DNA of 32,736 nt, taken from contig CAZZDK010000020.1 in the NCBI GenBank assembly GCA_964652235.1, positions 1-32,736 of the forward strand, in the 5' to 3' direction. Position 1 is the stretch's first letter, and each line of letters begins with the position of its first letter. The DNA comes from CAZZDK01 sp964652235 (GTDB lineage: Bacteria > Pseudomonadota > Alphaproteobacteria > UBA9219). The notes beneath the pieces are model-generated. The model was not told where the DNA came from and ran no database searches. It saw nothing but the letters and a program-made list of their open reading frames with translations. Positions 1 through 9,442 of this stretch are shown here, in pieces. The position numbers and the translations under genes were made by a program.

Positions 1-561
1 GAAATTTTTAGGACCGGTTCCGGTTCTCGCGCCGCGCGTCGGACGGGAGGAGGGGTTTTGGGCCTTCTCCATTTCCCGCCAATAATCGCAGATAAGGCGC
101 CCGAACTTTTGCGGCGCGGTGTGGGTTCCCCCCTGGTCGTAAAGATGACAGGCCGTTTCGGCGCGCGCGCGGAAAGAGTCCGAAAACATTTCCGGCGGGC
201 CGCGCAGGCCCGCATAGACCAGCGTTTCCTCGACGTCGAGGCTGCGTTTGTTTTGCAGTTTTTCCACAATCTCCCGGATGATGCGGACGGCGGAAGGCAG
301 GTCGGTCAATTCGTCTTCATGGGCCTTCAGGCGGGCGTGAAAACGCTCGATAACCTGAAAATAATCCGCGTAAAAGCTCCGGAGGAGCAACTTCGTGGGG
401 GGCAGCAGCCCGCCCAGGCCGCCGCGCGCGTCTTCCTCAAAAATGTCGGCAGAGGGCAGGGTGATAACGGCTCCTATTTCTTCGCTTAAAACGACGGTTC
501 CGGCGCTGTTTTCTTCCACGGGCAATCTCACGTTCGAAAAATTAATGGAATCAGGATACAA
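1..561 (-). CDS. Unrecognised protein, C-terminal end cut by window edge
   Basis: The minus strand is open from the stop at 676-678 down to base 1, so the gene runs off the left edge and its C-terminus is not visible. The plus-strand frame here has no family resemblance, whereas the minus frame reads like a soluble protein. It has an alternating helical middle (motifs FYADYFQVIERFHARLK and VRIIREIVEKLQ) and the segment CHLYDQGGTH. I recognise no family. No ATG occurs in frame; candidate starts are TTG at 559-561 or 580-582, or GTG at 529-531, and none has a clear Shine-Dalgarno. The 5' end is therefore a guess. It is divergent from lepA. It could also be an N-terminally damaged gene. Confidence 0.5.
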   Translation of the reverse strand, partial: MYPDSINFSNVRLPVEENSAGTVVLSEEIGAVITLPSADIFEEDARGGLGGLLPPTKLLLRSFYADYFQVIERFHARLKAHEDELTDLPSAVRIIREIVEKLQNKRSLDVEETLVYAGLRGPPEMFSDSFRARAETACHLYDQGGTHTAPQKFGRLICDYWREMEKAQNPSSRPTRGARTGTGPKNF

Positions 562-654
562 GCGCGGGCAGGGCGAAAGCAAAGAAAATATGTCGCGCGG
601 GATGGTTAACAGGCGGAGGGTGTCTGGCTTTGCGGCGATGGCGGGTTGCAACGG

Positions 655-716
655 CCCTGGATCCCGGATCGTCGCTCACCTTCGCTACGCTACGGCGCGG
701 CTTGTCCGGGATGACG
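655..716. repeat. Palindromic intergenic repeat between the left-edge gene and lepA
   Basis: An imperfect inverted repeat: ATCCCGGAT at 660-668 pairs with TCCGGGAT at 705-712, enclosing an AGC-rich inner segment, and the unit ends TGACG. It resembles the GGACCCCCGCC...GCGGGGGTGACG unit seen inside the repeat at 6082-6270. It is not a gene. It could fold in RNA in the lepA leader. Confidence 0.6.
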
Positions 717-792
717 AAAGGAGAAGACGGGAGCAGGGTAACAGGCAGGTTTTTGTTGACCCGGCGGCCAAAAAAAAGCATTCCCTCTCGCC

Positions 793-2595
<1,803 letters not shown>

Positions 2596-2709
2596 GGGGT
2601 CGGGGGCCGGGATTCGGGGGCCGGGGGAAAGCGGACCCCTCACCTGGTTTTTCTAAGGACTTGCCTTCGCAAGTCCAAGAAAAACCTTCCTCTCCCCAAG
2701 GGGAGAGGG
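2596..2709. repeat. Composite intergenic repeat: G-rich heptads plus element 2 with internal hairpin
   Basis: Immediately after the lepA stop come G-rich heptad units (GGGGGTC, GGGGGCC, GGGATTC) at 2596-2629. Element 2 follows: GGACCCCTCACCT at 2633-2645, a hairpin at 2646-2686, then TTCCTCTCCCC and AAGGGGAGAGGG to 2709. The same modules in the same order occur at 10944-11041. No right-hand C-rich heptads are present here. Confidence 0.8.
2646..2686. other. Long hairpin inside element 2 (copy 1); may terminate lepA transcripts
   Basis: Outer stem GGTTTTTCT / AGAAAAACC (9 bp), then an asymmetric internal loop of AA against A, then inner stem GGACTTGC / GCAAGTCC (8 bp) with a CTTC loop. There is no proper U-run after it, so a simple intrinsic terminator is only one possibility. 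Compare the hairpin at 10979-11018, which has the same architecture with different bases. Confidence 0.75.
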
Positions 2710-2737
2710 CTTAAGACCGCTATCTATGGAGATAAGC

Positions 2738-3190
2738 ATGATCCAGATCGTTCGGGCTAAACTGCATGGAATCCGCGTGACGGGAGCCGACCTCAATTAT
2801 CACGGCTCTATCTCGCTCGATCCCGATTTTTGCGCCAAGGTCGGCATCTATCCGCTGGAGTTCGTCGATATCTGGAACAAAAACTCAGGCGCGCGGTTGT
2901 CCACCTATGTCATCTTCGGCGAGCCGGGGTCGCGCTGCTGCATCCTGAACGGCGCGGCGGCAAGGCTGTGCCAGAAGGGCGACGAGGTGATCATCGCCGC
3001 CTCGGCGTTCATCGAGCCTGCGGCTTTGTGCGATTATCGTCCGCGCATCCTGACTTTCAAAGACGGCAACGAGATCGACGAGGTTTTGGAATATCGCGTC
3101 TCCGAAGGCGGCCTCATGCCCTACGACTTCGAGATCGCGAAGGTCGAGGCGGAGGCCGAAGCCCCCAGCGGAAAAAAGCAGGCGGGTTGA
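2738..3190 (+). CDS. panD: Aspartate 1-decarboxylase proenzyme
   Basis: PanD converts L-aspartate to beta-alanine plus CO2 for pantothenate and CoA synthesis. The proenzyme cleaves itself between Gly and Ser to form a pyruvoyl cofactor; here this is the YHGS motif, with Ser at residue 24, next to ADLNYHG. Other family features are KLHGIRVT at the N-terminus, the DIWN segment, RLSTYVI and NGAAARL. The start at 2738 is preferred over the ATG at 2726 because GGAG at 2728-2731 sits about 6 bases upstream of it and the family N-terminus begins with MI. The protein is about 150 residues, slightly longer than the usual ~126-140 because of an acidic/Lys C-terminal tail. There is no pan operon around it. 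Confidence 0.95.
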   Translation: MIQIVRAKLHGIRVTGADLNYHGSISLDPDFCAKVGIYPLEFVDIWNKNSGARLSTYVIFGEPGSRCCILNGAAARLCQKGDEVIIAASAFIEPAALCDYRPRILTFKDGNEIDEVLEYRVSEGGLMPYDFEIAKVEAEAEAPSGKKQAG

Positions 3191-3207
3191 CGGTTTTTTA
3201 GTCTTCC

Positions 3208-3340
3208 TCATTGCGAGGAGGAGCGCCAGCGGCGCGACGACGTGGCAAGCCAGAGTCGTAAGAGAGTAAGGTTGGTCTGTTTGACCCTGGATTGCTTCGT
3301 CCTGCTTCCGCTTCGCGGAGGCAGGAATCGCAATCACGGG
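3208..3340. repeat. Intergenic inverted element 1, copy a
   Basis: The left end reads TCATTGCGAGGAGGAG and the right end ...CGCAATCACGG, with a central spacer (GTCGTAAGAG...TTTGACCCTGGATTGC) shared with copies at 6082, 17969 and 24246. Each half carries its own small hairpin (for example CGCCAGCGGCG on the left). It lies between the panD stop and the convergent pheA stop. This copy lacks G-rich or C-rich heptad flanks. Confidence 0.8.
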
Positions 3341-3344
3341 GGTT

Positions 3345-4181
3345 TTACGTTTTTCTAAACGGATGCGCCGGGTAGGCGCCGAGCAACTTTACTTCGTGCG
3401 CGAAGAAGGCCAGCTCTTCCAGCGCCAGGCGCAGGGGCCGCTCTTCGGGGTGTCCTTCGACATCCAGGTAGAACTGCGCCGCTGTGAACTGGCCGTCGAT
3501 CAGGTAGCTTTCCAGTTTCGTGATGTTCACGCCGTTGGTCGCAAAGCCGCCCAGCGCCTTGTACAGCGCGGCCGGAACCGAACGCACGCGGAAGATCAGG
3601 CTCGTGATGCACCGCCCGTTTCCGGGCGCGGGGCTTTGGGCTTTCGGCGAGAGGAGCAGAAATCGCGTCGTGTTGTTTTTTTTGTCCGCGATGTCCGCTG
3701 CGAGACTCTCCAGACCGTAGAGTTTTCCCGCCAGCTCCGAGCCGATGGCGGCAAGGCCTTTGTCGCCCTTGGCCGCGACTTCGGCGGCAGCCGTAGCGGT
3801 ATCCGGTCGAATCACCGGCGCGAGGCCGCGCTCGCGCAGCCAGGTTCGGCATTGCGAAAGCGCCTGGACGTGGCTTTGGACCGTTTTGATGTCCGAAAGT
3901 CGGGCGCCCGGAACGGCGAGCAGATGGTGGACGATCGGTTCGTAATGTTCGCCGATGATGAAAAGGCCGCCTTCCGGCAAAAGGTGGTGCACGTCCGCCA
4001 CGCGGCCCGCCGTTGAATTCTCAATCGGGATCATGGCCAAATCGGCTCGTCCCTCATGCACGGCGAGGAAGGCGTCTTCGAACGAGGGGCAGGGCAGCGT
4101 TTCGTAATCCGGCGCCGCCGCGCGACAGGCCAGGTCCGAATAGGCCCCTGTTTTCCCTTGAAAAGCGATGCGTTTGCTCAT
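3345..4181 (-). CDS. pheA: Prephenate dehydratase with C-terminal ACT domain
   Basis: It converts prephenate to phenylpyruvate in phenylalanine synthesis. It is a monofunctional type with no chorismate mutase domain, 278 residues from the ATG at 4179-4181 (MSKRIAFQGKTGAYSD). The PDT catalytic domain covers about residues 4-180 and includes the conserved TRF motif in NNTTRFLLLSP. The ACT regulatory domain follows (about 190-275), with GVNITKLESYL in place of the ESRP motif of many PheA proteins; this variant is familiar in alphaproteobacteria and should bind Phe for feedback control. A longer frame opens at TTG 4271 but adds a charged segment unlike the family. It is divergent from the histidinol-phosphatase gene. 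Confidence 0.95.
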   Translation of the reverse strand: MSKRIAFQGKTGAYSDLACRAAAPDYETLPCPSFEDAFLAVHEGRADLAMIPIENSTAGRVADVHHLLPEGGLFIIGEHYEPIVHHLLAVPGARLSDIKTVQSHVQALSQCRTWLRERGLAPVIRPDTATAAAEVAAKGDKGLAAIGSELAGKLYGLESLAADIADKKNNTTRFLLLSPKAQSPAPGNGRCITSLIFRVRSVPAALYKALGGFATNGVNITKLESYLIDGQFTAAQFYLDVEGHPEERPLRLALEELAFFAHEVKLLGAYPAHPFRKT

Positions 4182-4285
4182 GCTCAAGAGGTGCGCTTTT
4201 TTGTCGAAATCGTCAATCCCCAATCCCTCTTTCTTTTCCCTTCGGCCCCGGATAATCTGCCGCAAACTCAAAAAAGAGAGCCTTG

Positions 4286-5077
4286 ATGTCTTCCCCCTGT
4301 CCTCCCGACCTGATCGCCTTGGCCGGACGCCTGGCCGACGAAAGCGGCGCCGTCGTTCGGCGCTAGTTCCGTACCGCTTTTGCCGGCGAAGGCAAGGCGG
4401 ACCTCTCGCCCGTTACCGTCGCCGACAGGGAAACGGAAAAGGCTTTGCGCGCCCTTTTGGCGCGAGAGCGCCCGGACGACGGAATCATCGGCGAAGAGTT
4501 CGGTCCGGAAAAGGAAGAGGCCGAATATGTCTGGGTTCTCGATCCCATCGACGGCACGCGGGCCTTTGCGGCGGGCAAGCCTTTGTTCTGCACGCTCATC
4601 GCGCTTTTGAGAGACGGCGTTCCCATTCTCGGCGTGATCGACCAGCCCATTTTGGGCGAGCGCTGGGTCGGCGCTTTGGGGCAGGGGACTACCTTCAACG
4701 GTCGGCCCTGCCGCACGCGGCCCTGCGCTTCGCTTTCGGACGCGGTGGCCAATCTCGGTCCTCAGGCCTTTCCGTTCGGCAACGCCGTTTCGCTCGACGC
4801 CTATCGCCGCGTGGCCAAGCGCGCGCGGACCACAAGCGTGGGCGGCGACGCCTATACTTACGGTTTGGTCGCTTCCGGATATATCGATCTCGCCATCGAA
4901 CACGGCCTCAAAATTTACGATTTCGCGGCGCTCGTGCCGGTGGTCGAAGGCGCGGGAGGGATGATGACCGATTGGCGCGGCAATCCCTTGAGCCGCGAAT
5001 CCGAGGGCAAGATCATCGCGCTGGGCGACGGAAACCTTATCGGACCGGCCATCGAGCTTCTTGAGGGCGCCCTGTGA
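4286..5077 (+). pseudogene. hisN: Histidinol-phosphatase (inositol monophosphatase type) interrupted by an in-frame amber codon
   Basis: Reading from the ATG at 4286 gives a family-like N-terminus (PDLIALAGRLADESGAVVRR), then TAG at 4364-4366, then FRTAFAGEGKADLSPVTVADRE in the same frame. It continues without interruption to TGA at 5075-5077. The rest is a typical HisN: GIIGEEFGP, the metal-binding DPIDGTRAF motif, GVIDQP, GERWVG, and the C-terminal IYDFAALVPVVEGAGG. The stop replaces the residue that is usually aromatic (R-Y-F-R), so one base change in a Tyr or Trp codon would explain it. A restart at TTG 4445 would keep the metal ligands but lose the N-terminal helices and the KADLSPVTVAD segment. 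Seven other genes here end in TAG, so UAG is a normal stop. It may be a true nonsense mutation, a read error, or a restarted gene. Confidence 0.85.
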
Positions 5078-6042
5078 TCCGTCTCGCCTCGTTTCTTGGC
5101 CTGATCGGCCTTTTCGCCGCGACCATCGTCATCGCCATGAGCGGCTATGAGCAGGTTCTTTCCGCCCTCGGCCTGGCGGGGTGGGGAATCGTTTGGACCA
5201 GCCTGTTCCATCTCGTTCCCATGGCGGCCTGCGTTCTGGGCTGGCAGCCTTTGCTGCCGGGGCGGGTCAAGGCGGGCAAGCTTTTCTTCCTTTACGTTTT
5301 GTGGATCCGCGCTTCGATCAACAACCTTATGCCCGTCGCGCGGATCGGCGGCGAGATCGTTTCCGTGCGCCTGATGATGAAGCACGGAATCCGCAAATCG
5401 CCCGCCATCGCCTCCACCGTCGTGGAAATCACGCTTTCCATCGGCGCGCAGTTCCTTTTCGTCCTTTTGGGAATCGCGCTGTTTCTCCTTCGCGTTTCGG
5501 ACGAGAGCGTGACCGCGCAGCTTTTGTGGGGACTCGTTCTTTCCGCCCCGCTGATCGGCGCCTTGGCGCTGGCGCAGAAAATAGGGTTCTTCGGGCTTTT
5601 CGAGAGGCTCTTTACGCTTCTCTTCCGCGACAAGTGGAAAAAGTTCGCGGGCAGCGGCGCCCGGCTCGATCAGGCCGTGCGGACGATGTATCGCCGGTCG
5701 GGAAAGGCGTTTTACTGCTTTGTCATGCAGTTCGTCTCCTGGGCGCTCGTCAGCGTGGAAATCTGGCTCGCGCTGCGCTATCTCGGCCATCCGCTTTCGC
5801 TTCCCGAATGCATGATGATCGAGGCGCTGATCCAGGCGGCGGGCAGCGCGGCCTTTATCGTGCCCGGCGCGCTCGGCGTGCAGGAGGCGGGGTTCCTTCT
5901 TTTCGGCGGGATGCTGGGGTTGACGCCCGAAGTCGCGGCGGCGCTTGCCGTCATCCGCCGGTGCCGCGACGTGTTGCTTTACGTTCCAGGCCTTATCGTC
6001 TGGCAGGCGCAGGAGGGGCGGTGGATGGCGGAGAGGAAGTAG
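5074..6042 (+). CDS. UPF0104/HpnL-like integral membrane protein (lysylphosphatidylglycerol synthase TM-region family)
   Basis: 322 residues with about seven to eight hydrophobic helices, starting at residues 4-24. Family-like signatures are the NNLMPVARIGGEIVSVRLM segment near residue 90 and the closing GALGVQEAGFLLFGGMLGL segment near 270. Relatives include the membrane part of MprF and HpnL, which are linked to lipid modification or hopanoid transport; the substrate here cannot be read from sequence. The GTG start at 5074 overlaps the hisN stop by four bases (GTGA), so the two are translationally coupled. The downstream gap is filled with repeats. It ends in TAG. Confidence 0.75.
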   Translation: MIRLASFLGLIGLFAATIVIAMSGYEQVLSALGLAGWGIVWTSLFHLVPMAACVLGWQPLLPGRVKAGKLFFLYVLWIRASINNLMPVARIGGEIVSVRLMMKHGIRKSPAIASTVVEITLSIGAQFLFVLLGIALFLLRVSDESVTAQLLWGLVLSAPLIGALALAQKIGFFGLFERLFTLLFRDKWKKFAGSGARLDQAVRTMYRRSGKAFYCFVMQFVSWALVSVEIWLALRYLGHPLSLPECMMIEALIQAAGSAAFIVPGALGVQEAGFLLFGGMLGLTPEVAAALAVIRRCRDVLLYVPGLIVWQAQEGRWMAERK

Positions 6043-6355
6043 GGGGGCAGGGGGCAGGGTTCAGGGAAGAAAGAGAAAATCGTCATTGCGAGTCCTTCCC
6101 CCGCGAAGCGGGAGCAGGACGAAGCAATCCGAAGTCGCAAGAACCAACGGACGGTCTGCTTGACTCTGGACCCCCGCCTGCGCGGGGGTGACGAGAAAGA
6201 GGGCGGAGAGAGTGGCGCGCAACGACTCTGGATTGCCACGGCGCGACAAGTCGCGCCTCGCAATGACGGGGTTTTCTTTTTCCCTGAATCCTGAATCCTG
6301 ACTCCTGAACCCTGAACCCTGAACCCTGACTCCTGAACCCTGAACCCTGAACCCT
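6043..6355. repeat. Composite repeat: G-rich heptads, element 1 copy b with an extra palindrome, C-rich heptad array
   Basis: This 313-base gap is entirely repeat. G-rich units (GGGGGCA, GGGGGCA, GGGTTCA) lie at about 6043-6066, followed by an A/G tract. Element 1 (6082-6270) has GTCATTGCGAG at the left and CCTCGCAATGACGGG at the right. In its middle sits another palindrome (CCCCCGCC tgcg GGGGGTGACG) followed by a second GACTCTGGATTGC copy, so it looks like one repeat inserted in another. C-rich heptads follow at 6283-6352. The G-rich left and C-rich right borders are inverted relative to each other. Confidence 0.85.
6283..6352. repeat. Ten-unit heptad tandem array with 28-bp higher-order period
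   Basis: There are ten consecutive 7-bp units of form CCTGANN. By their last three bases they run AAT, AAT, ACT, AAC, AAC, AAC, ACT, AAC, AAC, AAC. The last eight form two identical 28-bp blocks (ACT, AAC, AAC, AAC). The array ends just before the PIG-L stop codon at 6356. Confidence 0.95.
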
Positions 6356-7204
6356 TTATTTCCCCCCGACCCCTTTCTTTCGAAACGCTTCAATCCCCGC
6401 GCTGACCTCTTCGGGCCGCGTGAAGTCCACGCGCGGGTGCCGAAACGGCACCCATTGATGCCGCGCGTACCAAACCGTTCCTTTATGCGGCGGTTTCGAA
6501 TAATCGTAAAGGGCGAGCGGGCGGAAGGTTTCGCGGTTCGTTTCGACGTAGCCGAGATTCTTTTGCTCCGAGACGTAAAGCGCGAGCGCTTCTTTCTTAA
6601 AAGCCTTCTCCTCGCCCGAAAGGCGTAAAATCGTTTCCGTTCCGTTCGGCGCGGGGAAGTTTTGCGAACGCGCGACGCCGCCCGCGAAATTGTATTCCGA
6701 AAACTCAAGGATGGAATCCAAAAGATGGCCGGTCGGCGCCCGGAACGCGTCGGCGATCTCGTTGCCGAGGCGGGCTTTCCTTCTTTTCTCTTCCGGAAAA
6801 AGCGCCGCGCACAGGCCGCTTAAAACGTCGTGGTCCGCGTGGCCCCCTTCGTACGCCGGAATCCAGAGCTGGTCGATTTTATGGGACTCGACGGCCGTTT
6901 TGATCTCGCGGGCCGCCTCGTCCATCTCAAACCGCAAAGAGCGGCTCGCGCGCCGCGCAAAGCCCACAGGCTTGATCCCCAGCAGGCTCGCCGCCTTTTC
7001 GGCCTCGGCGCGGCGGCGGTCCACGTCCGCTTTGTAGGCTTTTCTTTGCCAGGGCCAGCGCTCTTCGATCCCGATGCAGCCGTTCGTGAGGTAAAGCGCG
7101 AAAATCTCTGCCCCTTCGGCCTTCGCGCGGCCTATGGCGGCGCAAAAGCCGACGATTTCGTCGTCGGGATGAGGGACCAGGACAAGGACGCGCGAGCCGA
7201 ACAT
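6356..7204 (-). CDS. PIG-L/LmbE family zinc-dependent deacetylase
   Basis: This family removes N-acetyl groups from GlcNAc-type sugars or related metabolites using one zinc ion. Residues 11-16 are the hallmark PHPDDE and a second metal motif, HADHD, follows GGHADHDVLSG near residue 121, so the active site is intact. The 282-residue length fits the family. There is no signal peptide, so it is probably cytoplasmic, perhaps acting on a glycan precursor given the two glycosyltransferases that follow. ATG at 7202-7204 heads the protein. It is divergent from the next gene across about 100 bases that probably hold both promoters. Confidence 0.88.
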   Translation of the reverse strand: MFGSRVLVLVPHPDDEIVGFCAAIGRAKAEGAEIFALYLTNGCIGIEERWPWQRKAYKADVDRRRAEAEKAASLLGIKPVGFARRASRSLRFEMDEAAREIKTAVESHKIDQLWIPAYEGGHADHDVLSGLCAALFPEEKRRKARLGNEIADAFRAPTGHLLDSILEFSEYNFAGGVARSQNFPAPNGTETILRLSGEEKAFKKEALALYVSEQKNLGYVETNRETFRPLALYDYSKPPHKGTVWYARHQWVPFRHPRVDFTRPEEVSAGIEAFRKKGVGGK

Positions 7205-7305
7205 GGGGCTAATTTACCATAAAACATTCTCAAAGTAATGTTTCTCTTCTTGAAAAAGGCCTAAGTTCTTTGTTAAGGAACAGTCTTTACCAAGGAGACG
7301 CAACG

Positions 7306-8169
7306 ATGAGAAGCTCTCTTAATTACGTTTGGATCGCCAACAAGGAATATTACGATCCTCGGCATTTCGCCAGCGGTTCGCCCATCCCTGTCGAATATCT
7401 TCATAACGCCTTTCGGATCGCGAACAAGAATCCGTTCGTTCCCGTCCTGATCTGGTGCGATTTTGGTTTGTTCACCCGCCCCGAGAAAAACTTTCTTTTG
7501 AACCTTCTGGGCAGACCGATCAACCTGGCCTTCGAAGATTTGAGAAACATCCGCTCTTATCGGTGGAGCCGTCCGGCCATGGCGTATCGCCGGACGAAGA
7601 ACACGGACGACCTTTGGCGTTGTCTCGATCTGGCTCGGCTTCTCGTCGTGCGCCACGTCCTTGAGAACATGGACGTTCAGGCCGCGTTTTACAGCGATTT
7701 CGACGTGGCCAATCCGGATACGGAAAGCGACGCGGCAGTACGGTCCCTTCGCAGAATAGGGCTGTATTTCGGTTTCGATCATTGGTTCGCGGGAAAGGAT
7801 GGCGAAGCCTTCGGCGGCTATGTGGAAAACCAGTTCTTCGGCGTTCATCGCCACAAGGGGCTGGAAATCCTTGACCGCAGGTTCATCCCCGCAGCCCGTC
7901 AGGCGGTTTCCAGGGACAGGGAAGACAACGGCTGGCCCGCTTTCCGGCGGTGCGCCATGTCCTTGATAGGTACGGAGGACGTCGAAAAAACCTCTTCGCT
8001 TGCCGTCAGGCATATCCCCATGCGCGGCCAGACGCTTTTCGACGAGAACGCCCTCGTCCTTCCGCCCTACAGGCCCAGGGCGGAAGAGCTCGTTCCGGAT
8101 TCTTTCTTAAGGAGATTTCTTTCTTCTTTCCGCCGCTTTTCGCCAGACCGGCAGAAAATCCTCGGCTAA
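7306..8169 (+). CDS. Putative DxD glycosyltransferase (capsular polysaccharide-type)
   Basis: 287 residues starting at ATG 7306, chosen because AAGGAG lies about 9 bases upstream; a TTG in frame at 7270 has no such support. The N-terminus (LNYVWIANKEYYDP) resembles GT32-like and capsule-type transferases that begin with a W-I strand. A DFD motif at residues 131-133, preceded by FYS, fits the metal-binding DxD that holds the sugar-nucleotide. There is no signal peptide and no membrane segment. The last 63 bases overlap the 3' end of the convergent GT4 gene. Family and sugar are inferred from motifs only. Confidence 0.65.
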   Translation: MRSSLNYVWIANKEYYDPRHFASGSPIPVEYLHNAFRIANKNPFVPVLIWCDFGLFTRPEKNFLLNLLGRPINLAFEDLRNIRSYRWSRPAMAYRRTKNTDDLWRCLDLARLLVVRHVLENMDVQAAFYSDFDVANPDTESDAAVRSLRRIGLYFGFDHWFAGKDGEAFGGYVENQFFGVHRHKGLEILDRRFIPAARQAVSRDREDNGWPAFRRCAMSLIGTEDVEKTSSLAVRHIPMRGQTLFDENALVLPPYRPRAEELVPDSFLRRFLSSFRRFSPDRQKILG

Positions 8170-9369
8170 CACCTCTTGCCAGCTCGCGACGTATTCGCGC
8201 CCGTAGGCGAGGGCCACCTTGCCCATATGTTCGCGCAAGGCCGGATCGCCCGCGAAGGCGGCCAGCGCCTCGGCCCAGTTCGCCGCCCCGCTTCGCACCA
8301 CGCGCATGGCGGGCGTGTTGTTGAAGAGTTTCGCGATCCCGCTTTTTTCCGAGACAAGAACCGGCAGGCCCGACGTCATGGCCTCGACCCCCGCCAGGCT
8401 GCGGATTTCGACTTCCGAGCAGAGCGCCAGGCCGTCCGCGCTTGCGTAAAGCCGCGCCAGCTCGTCCGGATCGACGAAGCCCGGCGCGCTGACGTGCCCC
8501 CCAAGCCGCCCGAGCAGGTCCTCACGCGCGGGGCCGAGGCCCGCCGCGACAAGGTGCAAGGGCAACCCTTCGCCGATCAGCTTTTCCATCGCTTCGATCA
8601 GCGTATAAATGTTTTTTCCCACATCCAGCCGCCCGACGAAAAGGATGACGATCCTTCCCGGCGGGATGGCGTAGGATTCCTCGATCCCCGCGCGGTCCTT
8701 GCGGTGGGGGCCGAACATTTTGCGGTCCACGCCCAGGCGGACCTTATGGACGTTTGAATCGCCCAGAATTCCCGCCGCCAGTTCTCTATCTTCCTGCCGC
8801 GTATAAAGCGCCCCCGCGCAGGCCGAGAGGTGCTTTTCAAGGCGGCGGCGCATTTTTCTTTCCTGCTTTTCCGGGAATCGCAGGACGTTCAAGAGAAAAC
8901 GCGCGAGGAAACTTTGGCCGAACAGACCCTCGATCGTCTTGCGCGTGAAGACCCGCGCGTAGGCGGGCGTGTCCGTATGAAACGAAGTCACGAGGGGAAC
9001 GCCGTGGCGCCTGTGGACCCTTTCCGCCGTCTTGGCGAAGGCGAAAAAGCCGTCGGTCGTGTGGATCACGTCGTAGCTCTTCAACTCGCGCCCCAGGGCC
9101 GGGTGAAAAGGCGCAAGGTCCGTATGGTCCGGCACATAAGGGAGGAATTTCAGCCGCGCCGTGCTGAAAACCGGCGGCAACTGGCGCAGGCGAGCTTTGG
9201 GCGAAAGCTCTTCGGTCAGAGCGGGGCCGGAAAAATAGACCGTGAGATCAAGCGGCAGGTCGGATTCCGCCGCCGCGCGGGCCAGGCGTTCCCAGCCTTT
9301 CACGTGCCCGCCGGAAAGGGGCGAGCGGGGCAGGTCGATCAAGGCGGCGACGCGCAAGGGAGTGGTCAT
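8107..9369 (-). CDS. GT4-family (GT-B fold) glycosyltransferase
   Basis: A retaining GT-B glycosyltransferase of about 420 residues. The N-terminal Rossmann half carries LSGGHVKGWERLA and DVIHTTDGFFAF. The C-terminal donor half has VGRLDVGKN, the AAGLGPAREDL strand, and the E-x7-E-type motif region (CSEVEIRSLAGVEAMTSGLPVLVS) that binds the nucleotide-sugar phosphate. It resembles enzymes that add glucose or mannose to lipids. Start ATG is at 9367-9369. Its 3' end overlaps the plus-strand glycosyltransferase gene. Acceptor and sugar are unknown; the neighbourhood suggests surface glycan or glycolipid synthesis. Confidence 0.88.
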   Translation of the reverse strand: MTTPLRVAALIDLPRSPLSGGHVKGWERLARAAAESDLPLDLTVYFSGPALTEELSPKARLRQLPPVFSTARLKFLPYVPDHTDLAPFHPALGRELKSYDVIHTTDGFFAFAKTAERVHRRHGVPLVTSFHTDTPAYARVFTRKTIEGLFGQSFLARFLLNVLRFPEKQERKMRRRLEKHLSACAGALYTRQEDRELAAGILGDSNVHKVRLGVDRKMFGPHRKDRAGIEESYAIPPGRIVILFVGRLDVGKNIYTLIEAMEKLIGEGLPLHLVAAGLGPAREDLLGRLGGHVSAPGFVDPDELARLYASADGLALCSEVEIRSLAGVEAMTSGLPVLVSEKSGIAKLFNNTPAMRVVRSGAANWAEALAAFAGDPALREHMGKVALAYGREYVASWQEVLAEDFLPVWRKAAERRKKSP

Positions 9370-9442
9370 GAGAACGGTTTTCGAAGCTCGGTTTTTGCGT
9401 TATGAAGGGGCGGTTCCCTTTCGCTTTCGGAGCGATTTTTCC

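Noticed and set aside
4364..4366. UAG reassigned to an amino acid in this organism
   Set aside because: lepA, the UPF0104-like gene, hypF, hypE, the small secreted protein gene, mnmA and the DUF2061 gene all end in TAG at family-expected positions.
4915..5790. 291-codon minus-strand frame opposite hisN and the membrane protein
   Set aside because: Highly charged low-complexity text, crosses two well-supported plus-strand genes.
6283..6352. CRISPR array
   Set aside because: Units are 7 bp with no spacers, and there are no cas genes.
7217..7229. Shared 11-mer CATAAAACATT here and at about 26187-26197 upstream of two minus-strand genes
   Set aside because: Only two AT-rich copies, at different distances from the genes and without a consistent promoter match; chance is likely enough.
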